Of a stretch of DNA of 64,000 nt, positions 7,833-16,025 are shown piece after piece. The stretch is from Caproicibacterium amylolyticum (lineage in GTDB: Bacteria > Bacillota > Clostridia > Oscillospirales > Acutalibacteraceae). The translations under genes were made by a program, and so were the position numbers. The stretch lies in assembly GCF_014467055.1 (NCBI RefSeq), contig NZ_CP060696.1, forward strand, positions 2,480,001 to 2,544,000, read 5' to 3'. Positions within the stretch are counted from its first letter, which is position 1, and every line of letters begins with the position of its first letter. A model generated the notes under the pieces. It made no database searches. It was not told where the DNA came from and saw only the letters and a list, made by a program, of their open reading frames with translations.

Positions 7833-9650
7833 CTATTCGATGCGAACGGGATCTTTTCTTCGAGGAAAACCATTTATCTCCTGCGCAGGCGCATGCTCGA
7901 TCCCACCGTGTGTACTGGGTTCACCTTCAGCTATGTCCGGGTCAACCGTATAAGCCGCATTCCTGCGGATGAGTTCTTCCTCCAGCTCGAACCGGTCGGC
8001 GTACTCCACCTTCCGGGCCGACTTTTCCTCAACCTCATAAGGCTTTCCGAAGGTGATACCCCAATCCTTAAACAGCTTGAGCCGGGTGCGCATTGGATAA
8101 GCGCCGGTTTTCGTCACAACGAATCTGCCCTTGGGCATGGATTTGAGTTCGTCCGGCGAAAGGAGCGGACGCTCGATCATTTCGAGGTTCTGCGAGCCGT
8201 CGCTTTTGCCTCGGTTAACGGTCCCGCTCATCACCGTTCGGGTTCCCAGCGATTTGGACAGGGTTTCCGCCGACTCGCTGTTGGGCGCGAAACCTCCGAA
8301 AATCGTGTCCTGGCAGTTATCCACGATGATGGCGGCGCCTTCTTTTCCGTAATTTTTCTCCAACTGAGCAAGGCTCTGGATGATGGCTGTTATAGACACC
8401 CGCCGTGAGCGACTGGATGAGAACATCATCTCGGCTGACTCTATTTTTGGAATGGTCCCTATCTCATCAAGGTACATCATGACACGGTTGGGCAGCTTCC
8501 CGCCGTGCTCGTCGGCCACCGAGAGGATTTCACGGTAAAGCTGTTGGACGATCAGCGAGATAATAAAATATTTCGTGTTATCTTCTTCCGGCATGACAAG
8601 AAAAACGGCGCTTTTCTCCGTGCAGAATTTTTCCGCGTCTATGGCGGTATCGAAGCACAGAACCTGCTCCAGTTCGGAATCCAGGAATGCGTTGAGCCTG
8701 GAAAGCGCCGTGGAAAGGACGCTCTGCATCGCCATATCCGCGCTGTTGAGCGCCGCGCCCGCGAACCATTTTGTCTTGTGGTCGTCCGGAAGATGCGCCA
8801 TCAGCAACTGGAACAGAGTCCTGCCCTTCACGCCGCTCGGTGCGAGCAGGTCCTGAATCAGTTTGAAGACGGAGACGATGTGACGCTTCTTCGGAGGGCA
8901 GAATTCCGCGAGCAGAAGGATGACCGAGGTCAACAGACCTTCCGCCGCATCGTAAAAAAAGGCGTTCTGGCCTGCCGTGGCAATATCGAACCCGCCAGAT
9001 CCGATGATGGTTTTCGCCGTAATCTTGGCATACTTCTCGGCTTTCGCCTTATACGCCAGGTTGGTATCGTCCCGTAGATAGGCGTCCATGTACCGGTTGA
9101 CGAGATGATTCAGGTTAAATCCGTCGCTTTTGGTCGGATTGCGCAGATCAATCACGGCAACGTCGTAACCGTAACACTCTTTTGCGATCCCCCCATAATT
9201 GCGATACAGATCTCCCTTGGTGTCGGTCGTAAGAAAGCTCATGCCGGCCGCACAGGCGTATTCGAGGTTGGGATATAAAAAGTTTGCGGTTTTCCCTACG
9301 CCCGCAGCCCCGATCATGAGGCAGTGAATATCGTCGTCATCAACCAGCGCGTAGCCGTGTGGAGCGGTCCGGTCAAACAGCGGCGCTTTATGCCAGCCGA
9401 TAATCAGGCCCTGTGCGGAAGGAAGGTTTTTGCCCTGCCGCCAGAGTTCCGGCTCAAAAGGGACTTCCGAATAGGTGTGCTTGATTTCGGATTTGGTCGC
9501 CCAACGGGCCGTACCGTGCTGGCCGTCGCCCACCGTCCGGGATTTGATGCCGTTGAGGGTATAGTAATGCGCCAGCAGGGACAGAAGCCCGATGACGGCG
9601 AACATCAGGAATCCGGCGATCAGCAGAGTGACAACCGGAGAAATAATCAT
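7833..9650 (-). CDS. virD4: VirD4-type type IV coupling protein (CD1115-like)
   Basis: A 605-residue TraG/VirD4 ATPase that links the relaxase-DNA complex to the transfer channel. Seen: an N-terminal membrane segment (about residues 5-30), Walker A GAAGVGKT (about 117), TTDTKGDLYRNYGG after it, and Walker B-like MMYLDEIGTIPKI (about 390). A linker GDGQHGTARWATKSEI follows the membrane part, typical of Firmicutes VirD4. The length is normal for this group. It is the second-last gene of the minus-strand run, 13 bp after the primase-like gene. Confidence 0.92.
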   Translation of the reverse strand: MIISPVVTLLIAGFLMFAVIGLLSLLAHYYTLNGIKSRTVGDGQHGTARWATKSEIKHTYSEVPFEPELWRQGKNLPSAQGLIIGWHKAPLFDRTAPHGYALVDDDDIHCLMIGAAGVGKTANFLYPNLEYACAAGMSFLTTDTKGDLYRNYGGIAKECYGYDVAVIDLRNPTKSDGFNLNHLVNRYMDAYLRDDTNLAYKAKAEKYAKITAKTIIGSGGFDIATAGQNAFFYDAAEGLLTSVILLLAEFCPPKKRHIVSVFKLIQDLLAPSGVKGRTLFQLLMAHLPDDHKTKWFAGAALNSADMAMQSVLSTALSRLNAFLDSELEQVLCFDTAIDAEKFCTEKSAVFLVMPEEDNTKYFIISLIVQQLYREILSVADEHGGKLPNRVMMYLDEIGTIPKIESAEMMFSSSRSRRVSITAIIQSLAQLEKNYGKEGAAIIVDNCQDTIFGGFAPNSESAETLSKSLGTRTVMSGTVNRGKSDGSQNLEMIERPLLSPDELKSMPKGRFVVTKTGAYPMRTRLKLFKDWGITFGKPYEVEEKSARKVEYADRFELEEELIRRNAAYTVDPDIAEGEPSTHGGIEHAPAQEINGFPRRKDPVRIE

Positions 9651-9663
9651 AAATAGACCTCCT

Positions 9664-11115
9664 TCACAAGCTCATCTTAAAATTTAGCGCCGATTCCTTC
9701 GGCGCCTGGAGCGGCTGGGACAGTTCCAGCCGGACAAAAAGCTGCGCCTTTATGCAGTCAAGTGCGAGGCGCATATAATCTGAAACCAGCGTCTGCCGAT
9801 CCTGCAGCGTGCGGATGCCGGGTGCGAGTGACTGCCGGTCGATATTCACCGCATCCTCGCGGATATCTGCCGCTTTAGTTCGCATCCAGCCCCGGTCCAG
9901 GTGGGGCCTATAGCTGTCGCGCAGGTTTCCAATCAGCTGCCCGACCGTTTCCGGCCGTTCCATTTGCCGAAGCTCCCGCTGCGCGGAAAGCAGCGCGCCC
10001 GCCGCCATTTTCTGCAGGCAAGCTCCCACGATCTCCGAATTGGCGGCAGCGAGCTTTTCGGAATCGACCAGCGGCGTCAGCCTCCGGTGATATTCCCGGA
10101 TGACAGCGGCCGGGTCCGGAACGGCCGACAGGGTTTCGCATACGGAGGAAAGATTTTCGCAGATCTCCGGCAGCAGAACGAGCTTTGGATGCTCCCCGGC
10201 CGGGATGGGGGTAATGCCGTGCTTTGCTTTGATATCCTCGTTCCAGTCCTTGTACCGGGACTGGAGCACAGGGATATCCATATAGGCGGGGTCGTAGTAG
10301 TCATGTTCGGCAAGGATGTCCTTCAGTCTGCCGGTGGCCTCAATCCCGGCCTCGTCGTGATCAAGGCACAGCACTATATTTTTCAGGTTCGGATGGCTTT
10401 TGAGCTGCTGAAGCATCGCGTGCTCAGACACACCGTCCAGCGTGACATAGCTGTGTTTTTGCCAGTCTTTCAGGTGAAGAGAAATAAAAGAGAGCATATC
10501 GATCGGCGCCTCGAACACATAAAGGGTGTCGTCCTCGCCGATGTAGTGAAAGCTGTATTTCGGGTCGCTTCCCTCCACGTTGCCCTTGTAAGGCTCGCCT
10601 TTGGTGTAGGTGCCGCGTTTGTGCGCGTGACGGGGAATACTATTTTCATCCACACCGACAAACACAGCGTTGTGGTACTCTTTATCCTCATAGATCAGGT
10701 GTTCGCGTGCGAAATACGACAGCACGCTCGGATCGATGAACCGCTGTTTGAGCAGATAGGCGAACACCCGGCGCATGTCCGGATTGGCTTCCGGGAGTGC
10801 AAAGTCTTTCTTGGGCGGCGGCGCGCTTTTCTCGGTCTGGTTCCATTCCAGGCCGCCCTCGCCGCCGAGCAGAAAGGTGACCGCTTCGGGGAAATCCATG
10901 TCATAGAACCGCTGGACGAAGTCAATCGCGTGGCCTCCCTCCTTGCGGGAATGCCGAAACCACTCGCTGCCGCGGATAGTCACGCTGTCATGCCGTTTCC
11001 AGCGCCACTCATGCCCGGAGCGGATGAGCTGCTCGCCCTGCCTCTGTAAAAAGTCCACGAGGTCAACCGAGTTGGCCCTTTGTTTTTCTTCCTCTGTGAA
11101 CGGGATATAGGACAT
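9664..11115 (-). CDS. DUF3991/Toprim primase-like protein
   Basis: A 483-residue protein. The N-terminal module (about 1-90) matches DUF3991: VDLVDFLQRQG, then GHEWRWK and GGHAIDFVQRF, resembling the CHC2 zinc-finger fold of primases without its Cys ligands. A Toprim domain follows (about 195-290) with FEAPIDMLS supplying the Glu and LCLDHDEAG the DxD-like acidic pair. Such proteins are thought to help second-strand synthesis or DNA handling during conjugation. ATG at 11115 follows AAGGAAGGATCC. It lies between the relaxase and virD4, as is usual in these elements. Confidence 0.85.
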   Translation of the reverse strand: MSYIPFTEEEKQRANSVDLVDFLQRQGEQLIRSGHEWRWKRHDSVTIRGSEWFRHSRKEGGHAIDFVQRFYDMDFPEAVTFLLGGEGGLEWNQTEKSAPPPKKDFALPEANPDMRRVFAYLLKQRFIDPSVLSYFAREHLIYEDKEYHNAVFVGVDENSIPRHAHKRGTYTKGEPYKGNVEGSDPKYSFHYIGEDDTLYVFEAPIDMLSFISLHLKDWQKHSYVTLDGVSEHAMLQQLKSHPNLKNIVLCLDHDEAGIEATGRLKDILAEHDYYDPAYMDIPVLQSRYKDWNEDIKAKHGITPIPAGEHPKLVLLPEICENLSSVCETLSAVPDPAAVIREYHRRLTPLVDSEKLAAANSEIVGACLQKMAAGALLSAQRELRQMERPETVGQLIGNLRDSYRPHLDRGWMRTKAADIREDAVNIDRQSLAPGIRTLQDRQTLVSDYMRLALDCIKAQLFVRLELSQPLQAPKESALNFKMSL

Positions 11116-11130
11116 GAAGGATCCTTCCTT

Positions 11131-11253
11131 TCAGCGTTTGCGTTTCCCGCACCGGCGAAAAAAGGCCGTCCGCTGATGTACGGACGGCTTATCCAGCACC
11201 ATATTGATTTTGGCGGGCAGGATCTCTTTTGTCTGTGGATACTGTTTTCGCAT
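11131..11253 (-). CDS. 40-residue basic protein between relaxase and primase
   Basis: Short ORF with a strong ribosome site (AAAGGAGGCGCACATTTG, then ATG at 11253). The product has about 11 Lys/Arg and ends RRCGKRKR; MRKQYPQTKEILPAKI forms the first half. It fills the gap between the relaxase and the Toprim gene and its stop sits just ahead of the next ribosome site, which supports it being translated. I recognise no characterised family. It might bind DNA or a partner of the relaxosome. Confidence 0.5.
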   Translation of the reverse strand: MRKQYPQTKEILPAKINMVLDKPSVHQRTAFFRRCGKRKR

Positions 11254-11270
11254 CAAATGTGCGCCTCCTT

Positions 11271-14171
11271 TTAATAGCTCTGTTCGGGCGCCCGCTCGTC
11301 GGGCGCGTGACCCATTGCCATCTTCTTCTGCCGGAGCCGGCGGCGGAGCTTGCTGTCCGTTCCCATGCCGGGGCCTCCGTACAGCCTACTTTGCTGCTGC
11401 CGGAAGATCCGGCTCAGGTGGTGCAGGAGCCGGGTGACCGCCAGCATCGGGGACGGATCACGGAACGAGTCCAGATGATTGAGGAAAAACCGGGCGTATG
11501 GATTGCCCTGCCCGGCGGAAGCCGTCAGCCATCGAACGGCGGCTTCGCGGTCGCGTGGAACATCCTGCCCCATCAGGTAGAGCTTGCCGAGCATGTATTG
11601 CGCATATTGGTTGTCCAGCTCCGCGGAAGCTGTGAGCCACTTGACGGCGGCCTCCACATCTTTGGGAACTTCCTCTCCCAGAAGGTACAGCTTGCCGAGG
11701 CGGTATTGGGCGAAGGAATTGTTCTGCAGGGCCGCCTTTGTAAGCAGATCCACCGCCTGATGAATATTCTTTGGCACATCTTCGCCAGCCAGATACAGCT
11801 TTGCCAGCGCGTACTGCGCATACGCATTGCCGAGGCCGGCCGAGAATGTCAGCCATCTGGCTGCGACGCCCATATCCTTTGCGACAGCCGTTCCTTCGAG
11901 GCACAACTTTCCCAAGGCGTAGGCGGCATAGGGGTTCTTCTGGTCGGCCGCCGCGGTGAACAGTGCGACGGCTTTTTCCGCGTTTCGCTCCACATACAGG
12001 CCGTCCCGGTAGAGCTTTCCTAACAGATACTCGGCGGAGTCATTTCCGGCATCCACAGCTTTGGTGAGCCAGAAAACGCCCCTTTCGGGATCCGCGTGGG
12101 TATCTTCATCCGGATTCAACGGACTTTCAACAGCCAGATAAATTTTCCCAAGCAGGCATTGGGCATAGACGTTTCCGAGCTTGGCCGATTTTTCGAGGTA
12201 TTGCACCGCAGCGCCGATATCCCGTTCCGTTCCGGTGCCGGTGTAGAGCATCTGCCCGAGGCGGTACTGGAGCTTGTCGTCGCGGCTTTGTGCCTCCAGT
12301 TGCTGAAATCCAAGAAAGGCTTCCCGGAAGCAGTCGGCGGCCGCATTTTTATCTTTTGCCGTGCCGATGCCGTCCCGGTACATCTTCGCCAGTTCATAGG
12401 ACGCATACGGGAAGTGCTGCCGCGCCGCTTTCTGATACAGCGCAAACGCTGTATTATAATTCAGTTCCACGCCCTGGCCCCGGTAGTACAGGCCGGCGAG
12501 GGAATACTGTGCGTACTTGTAGTTCTCCGAGGCAGATTCCTCAAACCAGCCTGCCGCTTCTTCATAGTCCTGATCGATGCCGTGACCGGCAGCATGCATC
12601 TTGCCGATGCGGTATTCCACATAGCGGTGGCTTTTCCCCATTTTAATCTCATAAAAGGCTGTGAGGGCCTTTTCGTACCAGGTGAAAGAAATCCCCGCAT
12701 CGGCTTCTATCCCCAGTCCGTCTGCGTACATGCGTCCGAGATCATGCATGGCGAGTGCGTTTCCAGCATCGGCTTCTTCTTGAAACAGCCGGAGCGCCTG
12801 AGCTAAATCCGGCTCCATATCGTCTTTCCCGTACAAAAATTCACGGGCCTGTTTGTAGCGGTCGCTCCATTCGATATATGGGTGGGGTGTCGCGGGCGGA
12901 CTTTCAATGGGTTCCGGGCCTTCCGATGTGCTGTTCGGAAAATTCCCGTCTTCTGGGGATTCATCGTCTGGCTCATCCTCCGGCTCATACACCGGATCGG
13001 TCTGATCCGCTGCCGTTTCCGCCTGAGCCTCAATGCCCTCGTCGCCCTCAAACATGATCTGCCGCTCGCCGATACGCAGAGCTTCTTCGATCACGATGTT
13101 CTTGATGTGCTTGAATTCCTTTTGCTGGGAAAGCGGAAGCGGGTCGGGCAGCTTGTCGGCGTAAGTGTGCAGAATCTCGTTATGTAACTTGTACCATGCC
13201 CGGTAGGCTTCCGCCATCCGCGCGTCCTTTGAGAGCTCATCCACGATCTGATCGACGAGGGTCTTGAGCTCCGCTTTGAGGTAACCGTACTGTTTTCTGC
13301 CCGAGGTGTATTTCAGGCGTTCGGAAAGCCGGGAGAGCATATCTTCAATAACCTTGTTTTCGTAGACACCGGATTCCATCTGCCCGATGATTTCGGAAAG
13401 CGCGACACGGCTCTGTTCGGCGAGCTCGTTGCGGCGTGCGGTCTGATCCGGATAAATCTGCATCAGGTCCTGCTGGAAGATTTCATGCGCCAGCGTACTC
13501 CGCATTTCGTTGATGGCGGGTTTGGTGACGTAACCCTCGCGGGGATCAACGGAATAGACGATCATGTGGCAGTGCGGATGGTGGCCTTCATCGTGAAAAG
13601 CTGCGTACCAGCGCAGGTTTTCCGGGGAGATCTTCATCTGCTCGGAAAACAGGTTGCGCTGTTTGCGCAGAAGCGCCATCCACGCCGCGGCATGGTCATA
13701 CCCGAGCCGGGCGGCGTCCTCCCGCCGCAGGCTGATAATCGGTGTCCAGACGTTTCCCGTGTGGCGGGAGACTTCCTCCGCCACCTCGGACAATATTGGT
13801 GGCGCCTCGGCATCCGAGAACAGGCCATGCGTGCCGGATTTCTCCACACGAGGGCGGGTGGCGATATATTGAACATACACGTCCTTGCGCCCAAGCGGAT
13901 CCATGTTCTGCTCCAGCGCCGCTGTGATGAATTCCGAGGCGTTTTCAATAGTCGGCTGCTTCTGGTAGTCTTCATATTCGAGCAGGTCCGCGGTGTCTGG
14001 AAACTGAGCCAGCAGATCACCGATGAGCCGTCGCTGTTTTGCCGTGGAGGGCAGGGCGCGGATATTCGCCGGAAGCTTCTCCACGCCCTCGCGCGTCGCC
14101 ATGTATTTCACGAGGTTGGCGGCATGGGTTCCGTCCTTGAGATACCGGCACTTAAAGATGATTTTCGGCAT
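11271..14171 (-). CDS. MobP3-type relaxase with Sel1-repeat C-terminus
   Basis: A 966-residue relaxase that would nick oriT and lead the DNA strand into the recipient. The N-terminal about 400 residues are the relaxase: MPKIIFKCRYL, catalytic HUH-type motif HDEGHHPHCHMIVY (about 190-205), and YVQYIATRPRVEK. An acidic Pro-rich linker (about 385-440) follows. The rest holds about eleven Sel1-like repeats of about 36 residues (for example AQYRLGKLYLLGEEVPKD and AQYMLGKLYLMGQDVPRD). Sel1 repeats make an alpha solenoid for protein binding, so this half probably docks partners. ATG follows GAAGGGTGAG. The preceding gene ends 6 bp upstream. Confidence 0.9.
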   Translation of the reverse strand: MPKIIFKCRYLKDGTHAANLVKYMATREGVEKLPANIRALPSTAKQRRLIGDLLAQFPDTADLLEYEDYQKQPTIENASEFITAALEQNMDPLGRKDVYVQYIATRPRVEKSGTHGLFSDAEAPPILSEVAEEVSRHTGNVWTPIISLRREDAARLGYDHAAAWMALLRKQRNLFSEQMKISPENLRWYAAFHDEGHHPHCHMIVYSVDPREGYVTKPAINEMRSTLAHEIFQQDLMQIYPDQTARRNELAEQSRVALSEIIGQMESGVYENKVIEDMLSRLSERLKYTSGRKQYGYLKAELKTLVDQIVDELSKDARMAEAYRAWYKLHNEILHTYADKLPDPLPLSQQKEFKHIKNIVIEEALRIGERQIMFEGDEGIEAQAETAADQTDPVYEPEDEPDDESPEDGNFPNSTSEGPEPIESPPATPHPYIEWSDRYKQAREFLYGKDDMEPDLAQALRLFQEEADAGNALAMHDLGRMYADGLGIEADAGISFTWYEKALTAFYEIKMGKSHRYVEYRIGKMHAAGHGIDQDYEEAAGWFEESASENYKYAQYSLAGLYYRGQGVELNYNTAFALYQKAARQHFPYASYELAKMYRDGIGTAKDKNAAADCFREAFLGFQQLEAQSRDDKLQYRLGQMLYTGTGTERDIGAAVQYLEKSAKLGNVYAQCLLGKIYLAVESPLNPDEDTHADPERGVFWLTKAVDAGNDSAEYLLGKLYRDGLYVERNAEKAVALFTAAADQKNPYAAYALGKLCLEGTAVAKDMGVAARWLTFSAGLGNAYAQYALAKLYLAGEDVPKNIHQAVDLLTKAALQNNSFAQYRLGKLYLLGEEVPKDVEAAVKWLTASAELDNQYAQYMLGKLYLMGQDVPRDREAAVRWLTASAGQGNPYARFFLNHLDSFRDPSPMLAVTRLLHHLSRIFRQQQSRLYGGPGMGTDSKLRRRLRQKKMAMGHAPDERAPEQSY

Positions 14172-14176
14172 GGCCG

Positions 14177-14590
14177 TTACTCACCCTTCTGGAATTTCAC
14201 CACATCCTCGAAGGTGACGGAACCGACAGACCTTTTAACGTCGTTCACGCACTTGCCGCGCAGCCTGCGCAGCATGGTTTCGTCCACATCTGCGTTTGCC
14301 GCGAGGATGTTCATCATCATGCTCATCTCGACAGCCAGTTTGAAAATAAGGCGAGCCATCCGGCTTTCCAGACTGTCCACCATTCCGGTCATGGCGGACG
14401 TGATGGCGGCGGGCAGATAGCGCACGCCGTCCTCCGCCGAAATGTAGCCGCAGTAGAAACGGACGGCCTTTTCGATGAACTCGCTCTGACTCTGGCAGTT
14501 GTCCTGTTTGTACCATTTCTCGATCAGAGTGCGTGTTTCCGGGTACATCCACAGCGGGAATTTCTTCTTGTTTACTCTTTCTTCCGGCAT
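14177..14590 (-). CDS. Ribbon-helix-helix-like relaxosome accessory protein
   Basis: A 137-residue protein starting MPEERVNKKKFPLWM after GGAGGAAAACA. The segment KKFPLWMYPETRTLIEKWY and the following helix resemble small DNA-binding auxiliary proteins encoded just ahead of MobP-type relaxases. A middle hydrophobic stretch (AVEMSMMMNILAA) is unusual. It sits between the candidate oriT region and the relaxase gene, 5 bp from the latter. Likely role: binding oriT and recruiting the relaxase. The fold assignment is inferred from position and size, not from a strong motif. Confidence 0.65.
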   Translation of the reverse strand: MPEERVNKKKFPLWMYPETRTLIEKWYKQDNCQSQSEFIEKAVRFYCGYISAEDGVRYLPAAITSAMTGMVDSLESRMARLIFKLAVEMSMMMNILAANADVDETMLRRLRGKCVNDVKRSVGSVTFEDVVKFQKGE

Positions 14591-15035
14591 TGTTTTCCTC
14601 CATTCTGTTTTATACAAAAAGGGCCATGACTCCTGTCATGACCCCTCTGTAAAGGCGTAAAGATGCGGGTTTCCGGCCTTTTTTTTCGCCGCCGACCCCG
14701 GAACCGACCCCAGGGGCCGAAATCCGACCCCGGAGCAAAACGTTCCCCGACCCGCATTGCGGGGCGGTGTGAGCCGCAGCGGGGACGCACCGCGACCCCG
14801 CTGCTTTAACCCGCATCGTTTTCCACCCCATGGTTCATTCCCCGAAAGCGGAGCTTCTCCTGTCTCAAACTTCCGCACAAAGCCCCAGCACTGGGTCTTA
14901 TCGCCTCATGGGTGTAACCGTGCGATCCCTGCTGAAAAAAAGCGACACGGGGGCACACGGGCGGTGACATGGGCGAGAAGCAGACTTCGCTGTTTCAAGG
15001 TCAGCGTCTACGGGCTCTGATCCTATGTCGGCACC
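14591..15035. promoter_or_regulatory. 445-bp non-coding region, candidate oriT/promoter
   Basis: No convincing gene. It contains a hairpin, GGGCCATGAC-tcct-GTCATGACCC (14621-14644), and four direct copies of CCGACCC (14692, 14704, 14724, 14747), three of them extended to CCGACCCC. Position just upstream of the accessory and relaxase genes, iteron-like repeats and an inverted repeat are what an origin of transfer shows. The nick site is not identifiable. Short frames here are low-complexity Arg/Pro/Gly translations. Confidence 0.45.
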
Positions 15036-15506
15036 TTACATCCGCATTTCGGGTGCCTGGGTCGGCTGGTTCAGGGAGGAATCGACTGTCAGCAGGTTCC
15101 AGCTTCGATCAGCCGGATGGTAATGGCAACTCTCGACAGTCTGCTCCCTCAGTTCCTCCCATGTGACCGGGATTTCCGTACCGCGCTCGCCCGCATGGGC
15201 GAACAGCTCACTCAGCGGTTTGCCGGGAGCGATAGTGACATAGCCGCCCGGCGACATGATCTGGATCATGTCGTTTGGATGCTCCCGCACAAACTGCTCC
15301 AGCGTTTCCGGTTCTTCCCCTGACTGAGCCATATTCCGTTTGTCAATGGCCTCCCGGACTTCGGCCGGCACATGGGACTGATAAAGGGTATCCAACAGGG
15401 ACTCCATGCCGGATCGCAGCTCGGATTCGTCTTTCATATATCTTTGGAGGGCGCACAGTTTTTCGGCGTCATAAGAAATCTGCATTTTAAAAGCTGCCTG
15501 TTTCAT
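15036..15506 (-). CDS. DUF6103-like protein
   Basis: About 156 residues. The N-terminal part KMQISYDAEKLCALQRYM, then DESELRSGMESLLDTLY and VPAEVREAID, matches the DUF6103 pattern found in clostridial conjugative elements: a short strand followed by helices, reminiscent of ribbon-helix-helix proteins. A C-terminal extension includes HPNDMIQIMSPGGYVTIAPG, related to YodL/LPD-type ICE modules. Start uncertain: ATG 15506 fits AAAGGATG at about 9 bp; ATG 15518 and 15527 are alternatives. It lies downstream of parR across the repeat array. Function unknown. Confidence 0.65.
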   Translation of the reverse strand: MKQAAFKMQISYDAEKLCALQRYMKDESELRSGMESLLDTLYQSHVPAEVREAIDKRNMAQSGEEPETLEQFVREHPNDMIQIMSPGGYVTIAPGKPLSELFAHAGERGTEIPVTWEELREQTVESCHYHPADRSWNLLTVDSSLNQPTQAPEMRM

Positions 15507-15583
15507 AGGATCATTCATCCTTTCCATTCTCGGTTTCAACAATCGGTCTTGTAATCGGCAGGGCTCAAAAGGTATGAGGCCAA

Positions 15584-15706
15584 GCACCTAACAGGGTGCA
15601 TGCGAAAATGAGTCTGTACGGAATTTGATGCTCCAAACACCTAACAGGGCGCATGATACCGATATGCGGTGCCCGCTTGTGAGAGTGCTGGCACCCAATA
15701 AGGTGC
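15584..15706. repeat. Three GCACC-N6-GGTGC palindromes, candidate parC
   Basis: Units at 15584-15599 (GCACCTAACAGGGTGC), 15637-15652 (ACACCTAACAGGGCGC) and 15691-15706 (GCACCCAATAAGGTGC), spaced 53-54 bp apart. They lie directly downstream of parR and upstream of the DUF6103 gene, in a stretch without coding capacity. A centromere-like site bound by ParR is the simplest reading; an operator for the downstream gene is an alternative. Confidence 0.55.
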
Positions 15707-15717
15707 TTGGGTGGGTA

Positions 15718-16020
15718 TTATGGATCATCCATCGCGTGGAGCAGGCTGTCCGGCACATCAGAAAGATTTGCCTCATCCAGTTGCAGAACAGCAGAGGAAG
15801 CAGGCAGGTCGGACGGCGCTTGGTAATCGGTGAAATGCTGCAGTTCCTCCTGAATGGCCGTGCGGACGATCTTCTCCAGTTTCACCGACTGGTCATATCG
15901 CAGGATACAATCCACAATAAACTCCGTGCGCTGCCCGACAGGCTGTTCATCAAGCAGGCGGGCCGCTTCTCTGTGCCGTGCGGCTTGCAAATCAAAGGAG
16001 ACGTTGAAGCGTTTTCTCAT
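15718..16020 (-). CDS. parR: ParR-like centromere-binding protein
   Basis: A 100-residue protein partnered with ParM. The N-terminus RKRFNVSFDLQAARHREA then QRTEFIVDCILRYDQS is the ribbon-helix-helix-type segment seen in small proteins next to ParM/StbA in Firmicutes. The acidic C-terminal tail would contact the ParM filament. ATG 16020 follows GGGGTGAGCAAG; GTG at 16029 is possible. It follows parM by 5 bp, and candidate centromere repeats lie immediately downstream. Function inferred from context. Confidence 0.75.
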   Translation of the reverse strand: MRKRFNVSFDLQAARHREAARLLDEQPVGQRTEFIVDCILRYDQSVKLEKIVRTAIQEELQHFTDYQAPSDLPASSAVLQLDEANLSDVPDSLLHAMDDP

Positions 16021-16025
16021 CTTGC

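Noticed and set aside
7539..8408. Plus-strand 289-codon frame across the HTH and virD4 genes
   Set aside because: Spans two real minus-strand genes and their spacer; no start signal or family.
9901..11049. Plus-strand 382-codon frame opposite the DUF3991/Toprim gene
   Set aside because: It mirrors the real gene in the antisense frame of a GC-rich region, has no ribosome site, and its sequence lacks any protein family character.
15584..15706. CRISPR array from the regularly spaced repeats
   Set aside because: Only three short palindromic units, with no long direct repeat and no cas genes; position after parR fits a centromere better.
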